Source: Frankia sp. AiPa1
GTDB taxonomy: Bacteria; Actinomycetota; Actinomycetes; Frankiales; Frankiaceae
DNA: 64,000 nt
Direction of reading: 5' to 3'
NCBI RefSeq assembly: GCF_023243075.1
Contig: NZ_JALKFZ020000184.1
Location: 1 to 64,000 of the forward strand
A program made the position numbers and the translations under genes. The notes beneath the pieces are model-generated. The model was given only the letters and a program-made list of their open reading frames with translations, was not told the DNA's origin and made no database searches. Shown piece after piece: positions 61,472 through 64,000 of this stretch (its first letter is position 1; each line of letters begins with the position of its first letter).

Positions 61472-63049
61472 ATGGCCCGAACGGACAGCAGCCCCGAACC
61501 GTCCGGGCTCGTCCGAACGGTTCGGTTCGCCGACGACGACGTCGGCTCGGACGCCGCCAGAGTGCGGCGTCCCGGCGGACGGAGCGCGGTAGCGATCATG
61601 AGCAGCGGAGAAGCGGGCAGGACAGCGCCGGGCGGTTCCGCGCAACCGTCCTCGGCCCGAACGGCGGATCCAGCGCGCAGGGCCGGCCCGGCGGGGACGA
61701 CGGTGCTCGCTGGCGGCCGGGTGATCAACCCGGCCCGTGGCTTCGACCAGGTCGCGGACGTGATCTGCGCCGATGGGCGGATCCGCGCGGTGCTGCCGAC
61801 CGGCCAGGCAGGCATCCTGGGCCAGGCGGGCATCCTGGGCCAGGCGGACGCCGCGGGCCAGGCGGGGCACGTGCCGCCGGACGCGACAGTGATCGACTGC
61901 ACGGGGGCGATCGTCACGCCGGGGCTGATCGACCTGCACACCCACGTGTACCCGGGGCTCGGGGACTTCTGCGTGCATCCGGACCGGGCGGGCGTGGACG
62001 TCGGCGTCCCGGTGGTCGTCGACGCGGGGACGTCCGGGGTACGCACGTTCGGCCTGGCCCGCGCCTTCGTCGAGGGGCCGAGCGTGCGCACCCGGGTACT
62101 CGCTCTGCTCGATCCGTGCCTGCTGTACCTCGCGACCAAGGACTTCATCGCCCACCGTCTGGAGATCGCCAATGATCCGCGCAACCTCGACCTGGAGGCG
62201 ACCGCCGCCACCGTCGAGGCCCACCGCGACATGATCGTCGGCTTCAAGGTGCGGGCGACCGTCACCGACGACCCGCGCAGTTCGCCGTTCCTCGAGGGCA
62301 CGAAGTCGATCGCCGGCGATCTGCCCATCATGATTCACCTCGGCCGCTACCCGTACACGGCGAGCCTCGGCAACCTGGATGCGATCAGCGCCCTGCGCCC
62401 CGGCGACATCGTGACCCACGCGTTTCGCGGCCACTCCGGCGCGCTGGTGGACGACGACCGGGCCGTCGAGGCGCGGTTCGCCGCCGCGGTCGAGGCGGGC
62501 GTGCGGCTGGACGTCGGGCATTCCGGCGCCGACTTCCGGTTCGCCGCGGCCCGGGCGCTGATCGACCTCGGCTACCCGCCGTTCACGATCAGCACCGACC
62601 TGAACCTGTTCAACACCGAGGGACCGGTGTGGTCGCTGACCGAGACGATGTCGAAGATCTGGGCACTCGGGGTCGAGCTTACCGACGTCATCGCCATGGT
62701 CACATCACACACCGCAACCGCGATCGGGCGGGCGGACTCACTCGGCACCCTCGAGGTCGGCCGAGATGCCGAGGTCAGCGTCCTTCGCAGCGAGACGGGT
62801 GACTTCTCGTTCACAGATGGATTCGATACAATCCGTCATCCACGGCGACTGGTCCCGGTCGGGTGTCTCCGGGCCGGAATTTGGTACAAAGCAAGGGAGC
62901 ACCTCGCCGGGCCCACCCCGGCCGGGCCCACCCAGACCGCCGCCGTCGGCGCCGTGCATCGACCCCCCCGATCGGTGCGCCAAGCGTCGGCGGCGGCCTC
63001 GGCCGTCGCCGCGCCTGTTGCTCCCGGGCGTCCCACCGGGTCAGGGTGA
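61472..63049 (+). CDS. Dihydroorotase-like amidohydrolase/deacetylase
   Basis: 525 residues from ATG 61472; ATG 61598 is a strong alternative because the first ~80 residues are low in complexity. Metal ligands occur in LIDLHTHVYPGLG, GFKVRATV (the Lys to be carboxylated), PIMIHLGRYP, DIVTHAFRGHSG, DVGHSGADF and TISTDLN. The repeat QAGILGQAGILGQAD interrupts the N-terminal beta domain. Relatives are deacetylases or cyclic-amide hydrolases. The C-tail of ~50 residues is Ala/Pro-rich. It precedes the ferredoxin gene by 4 bp. Confidence 0.9.
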   Translation: MARTDSSPEPSGLVRTVRFADDDVGSDAARVRRPGGRSAVAIMSSGEAGRTAPGGSAQPSSARTADPARRAGPAGTTVLAGGRVINPARGFDQVADVICADGRIRAVLPTGQAGILGQAGILGQADAAGQAGHVPPDATVIDCTGAIVTPGLIDLHTHVYPGLGDFCVHPDRAGVDVGVPVVVDAGTSGVRTFGLARAFVEGPSVRTRVLALLDPCLLYLATKDFIAHRLEIANDPRNLDLEATAATVEAHRDMIVGFKVRATVTDDPRSSPFLEGTKSIAGDLPIMIHLGRYPYTASLGNLDAISALRPGDIVTHAFRGHSGALVDDDRAVEARFAAAVEAGVRLDVGHSGADFRFAAARALIDLGYPPFTISTDLNLFNTEGPVWSLTETMSKIWALGVELTDVIAMVTSHTATAIGRADSLGTLEVGRDAEVSVLRSETGDFSFTDGFDTIRHPRRLVPVGCLRAGIWYKAREHLAGPTPAGPTQTAAVGAVHRPPRSVRQASAAASAVAAPVAPGRPTGSG

Positions 63050-63053
63050 GCCC

Positions 63054-63440
63054 GTGGCCTACGTGATCACGGCGGCGTGCATCGATGTCACCGACCGATC
63101 CTGCGTGGCCGAGTGCCCGGTGGACTGCGTCTACGAGGGTCGGCGCAAGCTCTACATCCATCCCGAGGAGTGCATCGACTGCGGCGCCTGTGCCCTGGTC
63201 TGCCCGGTGGACGCGATCGTCTGGGACCGTGACCCGGGCGGCGACCCGAGCGCTGACCCGAGCGGTGACCCGGGCGCCACGCACCTCGCTGACGCGCACG
63301 TGTTCTTCTTCCAGGCGCTGCCCGGACGCACCTCCCCGATCGGCAGCCCTGGTGGGGCAACGGGTCTCGGCCCGCTCGGCGTCGACACGCCGCTGGTCGA
63401 TGCCGTCCGCCGCCCCGGCACACCAGACTCGGCCCGATGA
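63054..63440 (+). CDS. 7Fe-type ferredoxin with Gly/Pro-rich tail
   Basis: 128 residues from GTG 63054. Cys9, 17, 21 and 25 (C-x7-C-x3-C-P) and Cys40, 43, 46 and 50 (CIDCGACALVCP) supply the two clusters. The first 55 residues resemble FdxA. The second half is unlike FdxA: four DP-x-x units (GDPSADPSGDPG) and then VFFFQALPGRTSPIGSPGG. It is translationally coupled to the DUF6986 gene. Electron supply to an oxidoreductase of the purine pathway outside the window is inferred. Confidence 0.88.
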   Translation: MAYVITAACIDVTDRSCVAECPVDCVYEGRRKLYIHPEECIDCGACALVCPVDAIVWDRDPGGDPSADPSGDPGATHLADAHVFFFQALPGRTSPIGSPGGATGLGPLGVDTPLVDAVRRPGTPDSAR

Positions 63441-64000
63441 CGCGCGACCCGATCGCCCGGACCACGTTGGCGCCCGAGGTCGTCGCCCGGCTCACCGCGG
63501 GTCTCGGGTCAGTTGACGCGGCGCTGGCCGCCCGACATCCCGGTGCGCTCGGCAGCGGTCGACGCCAGCCCGTGCACACCTGCTACCTGCCGGCCGACCA
63601 GATGCGGGCGGACGTCGTCCCCGACTGGGGCGTACGAGCCGCACAATTACTGCGCCGGCACGCCCCCGACCCGGACGGCCTGGCCAGGGCCACCGATGGC
63701 GACCTGACGCCCGGCGTCGCGGCGGCCGTCCACACCCACGTGACCCGCACGCTTGCCACCGAACCCGTCCAGGACCTGCGGGTCGACCTGGAGGACGGCT
63801 ACGGCCTGCGCCCCGACGACGTCGAGGACGCCGACGCCGTGCGCGCCGCCGAGGCGCTGCGGGCCGCGGCGGCCGCCGGTACCCTACCCGCACGCTACGG
63901 CCTGCGGCCGAAGTCCCTGGACCCGGCGGTGCGGGCCCGAGGTCTGCGTAGCCTCGACCTGTTCCTGACCACGCTCGTCGCCGAGGACGGGCCGCCACCC
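63437..64000 (+). CDS. DUF6986 (HpcH/HpaI aldolase-like) protein, 3' end outside window
   Basis: 188 residues visible from ATG 63437, overlapping the ferredoxin stop by ATGA. QPVHTCYLPADQMRADVVPD, DLRVDLEDGYGLRPDDVED and ARYGLRPKSLD resemble the DUF6986 family; VDLEDGYG is the metal-binding motif of citrate-lyase-like aldolases. The substrate is unknown. Its place after purine-deaminating enzymes suggests a late step, such as glyoxylate- or ureido-acid handling, by inference. Confidence 0.82.
   Translation, partial: MTRDPIARTTLAPEVVARLTAGLGSVDAALAARHPGALGSGRRQPVHTCYLPADQMRADVVPDWGVRAAQLLRRHAPDPDGLARATDGDLTPGVAAAVHTHVTRTLATEPVQDLRVDLEDGYGLRPDDVEDADAVRAAEALRAAAAAGTLPARYGLRPKSLDPAVRARGLRSLDLFLTTLVAEDGPPP

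Overview
The window is very GC-rich actinobacterial chromosome. Gene content and order (CysM-CysO-Mec, ClpS-DUF2017, MurI-Rv1339-like-Rph-RdgB, DUF4193, DUF3618, DUF5709, very long alanine/proline-rich proteins) fit Frankia or a close relative. The genus is an inference from style and gene content. GTG starts and 4-base stop/start overlaps are common. No phage genes, transposases, integrases, CRISPR arrays or rRNA operons were seen. One tRNA, tRNA-Leu(UAG), is present.

Layout. 1-14.0 kb: a secondary-lipid/polyketide region. A large iterative-type PKS (two PfaD/nitronate-monooxygenase-like barrels, ketosynthase, acyltransferase) runs off the left edge. It is followed by a 2.2 kb gene-free stretch, a LuxR regulator, a small membrane protein and a giant LuxR (LAL/MalT type) ATPase regulator. 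14-21.4 kb: DUF4193, a GroES-like protein, two low-complexity proteins of unknown role, an anti-sigma-factor-like ATPase and a flippase-like membrane protein. 21.4-26 kb: a ketosynthase III remnant, an isochorismatase-fold protein lacking its catalytic cysteine, tRNA-Leu, a peroxiredoxin and a Sco1-MauE-DsbA-like thiol/redox operon. 26-33 kb: a mixed metabolic stretch with DUF3618, a histidine phosphatase, a secreted phytase-like esterase, an HxlR regulator divergent from a QueG-like iron-sulfur protein with an operator-like palindrome, a Nudix hydrolase and a 3-hydroxyisobutyrate-dehydrogenase-like enzyme.

33.6-42.5 kb is a housekeeping block known from mycobacteria but rearranged. MurI, an Rv1339-like phosphodiesterase, RNase PH and RdgB run rightwards into the convergent block clpS-DUF2017-mec-cysO-cysM. 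Behind that block lie an NrtR-like degenerate Nudix regulator and nicotinate phosphoribosyltransferase. CysO ends in Gly-Gly-Ala-Gly, so it would need trimming before it can carry sulfur, and the Mec metalloprotease gene lies beside it.

43-53 kb: an XRE regulator with a Nudix-like C-terminus and a sugar-nucleotide epimerase, then a branched-chain-amino-acid/urea-type ABC transporter operon. That operon has a small membrane protein, fused LivH-LivM, LivG and LivF, with a convergent lipoprotein binding protein. 53-57.8 kb: an acidic repeat-rich HTH protein, a broken O-antigen-ligase-like gene, DUF5709 with a 15-bp tandem array crossing its stop, DUF2752 and a SpoU rRNA methyltransferase.

57.8-64 kb is a purine/amidohydrolase catabolic cluster: an 8-oxoguanine-deaminase-like amidohydrolase, adenosine deaminase, a LysR regulator with a matching palindrome, a dihydroorotase-like metallohydrolase, a 7Fe ferredoxin with an unusual tail, and a DUF6986 aldolase-like protein cut by the right edge. 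A recurring oddity is that short tandem repeats cross or abut the stop codons of at least five unrelated genes, as if gene 3' ends had been copied in tandem.
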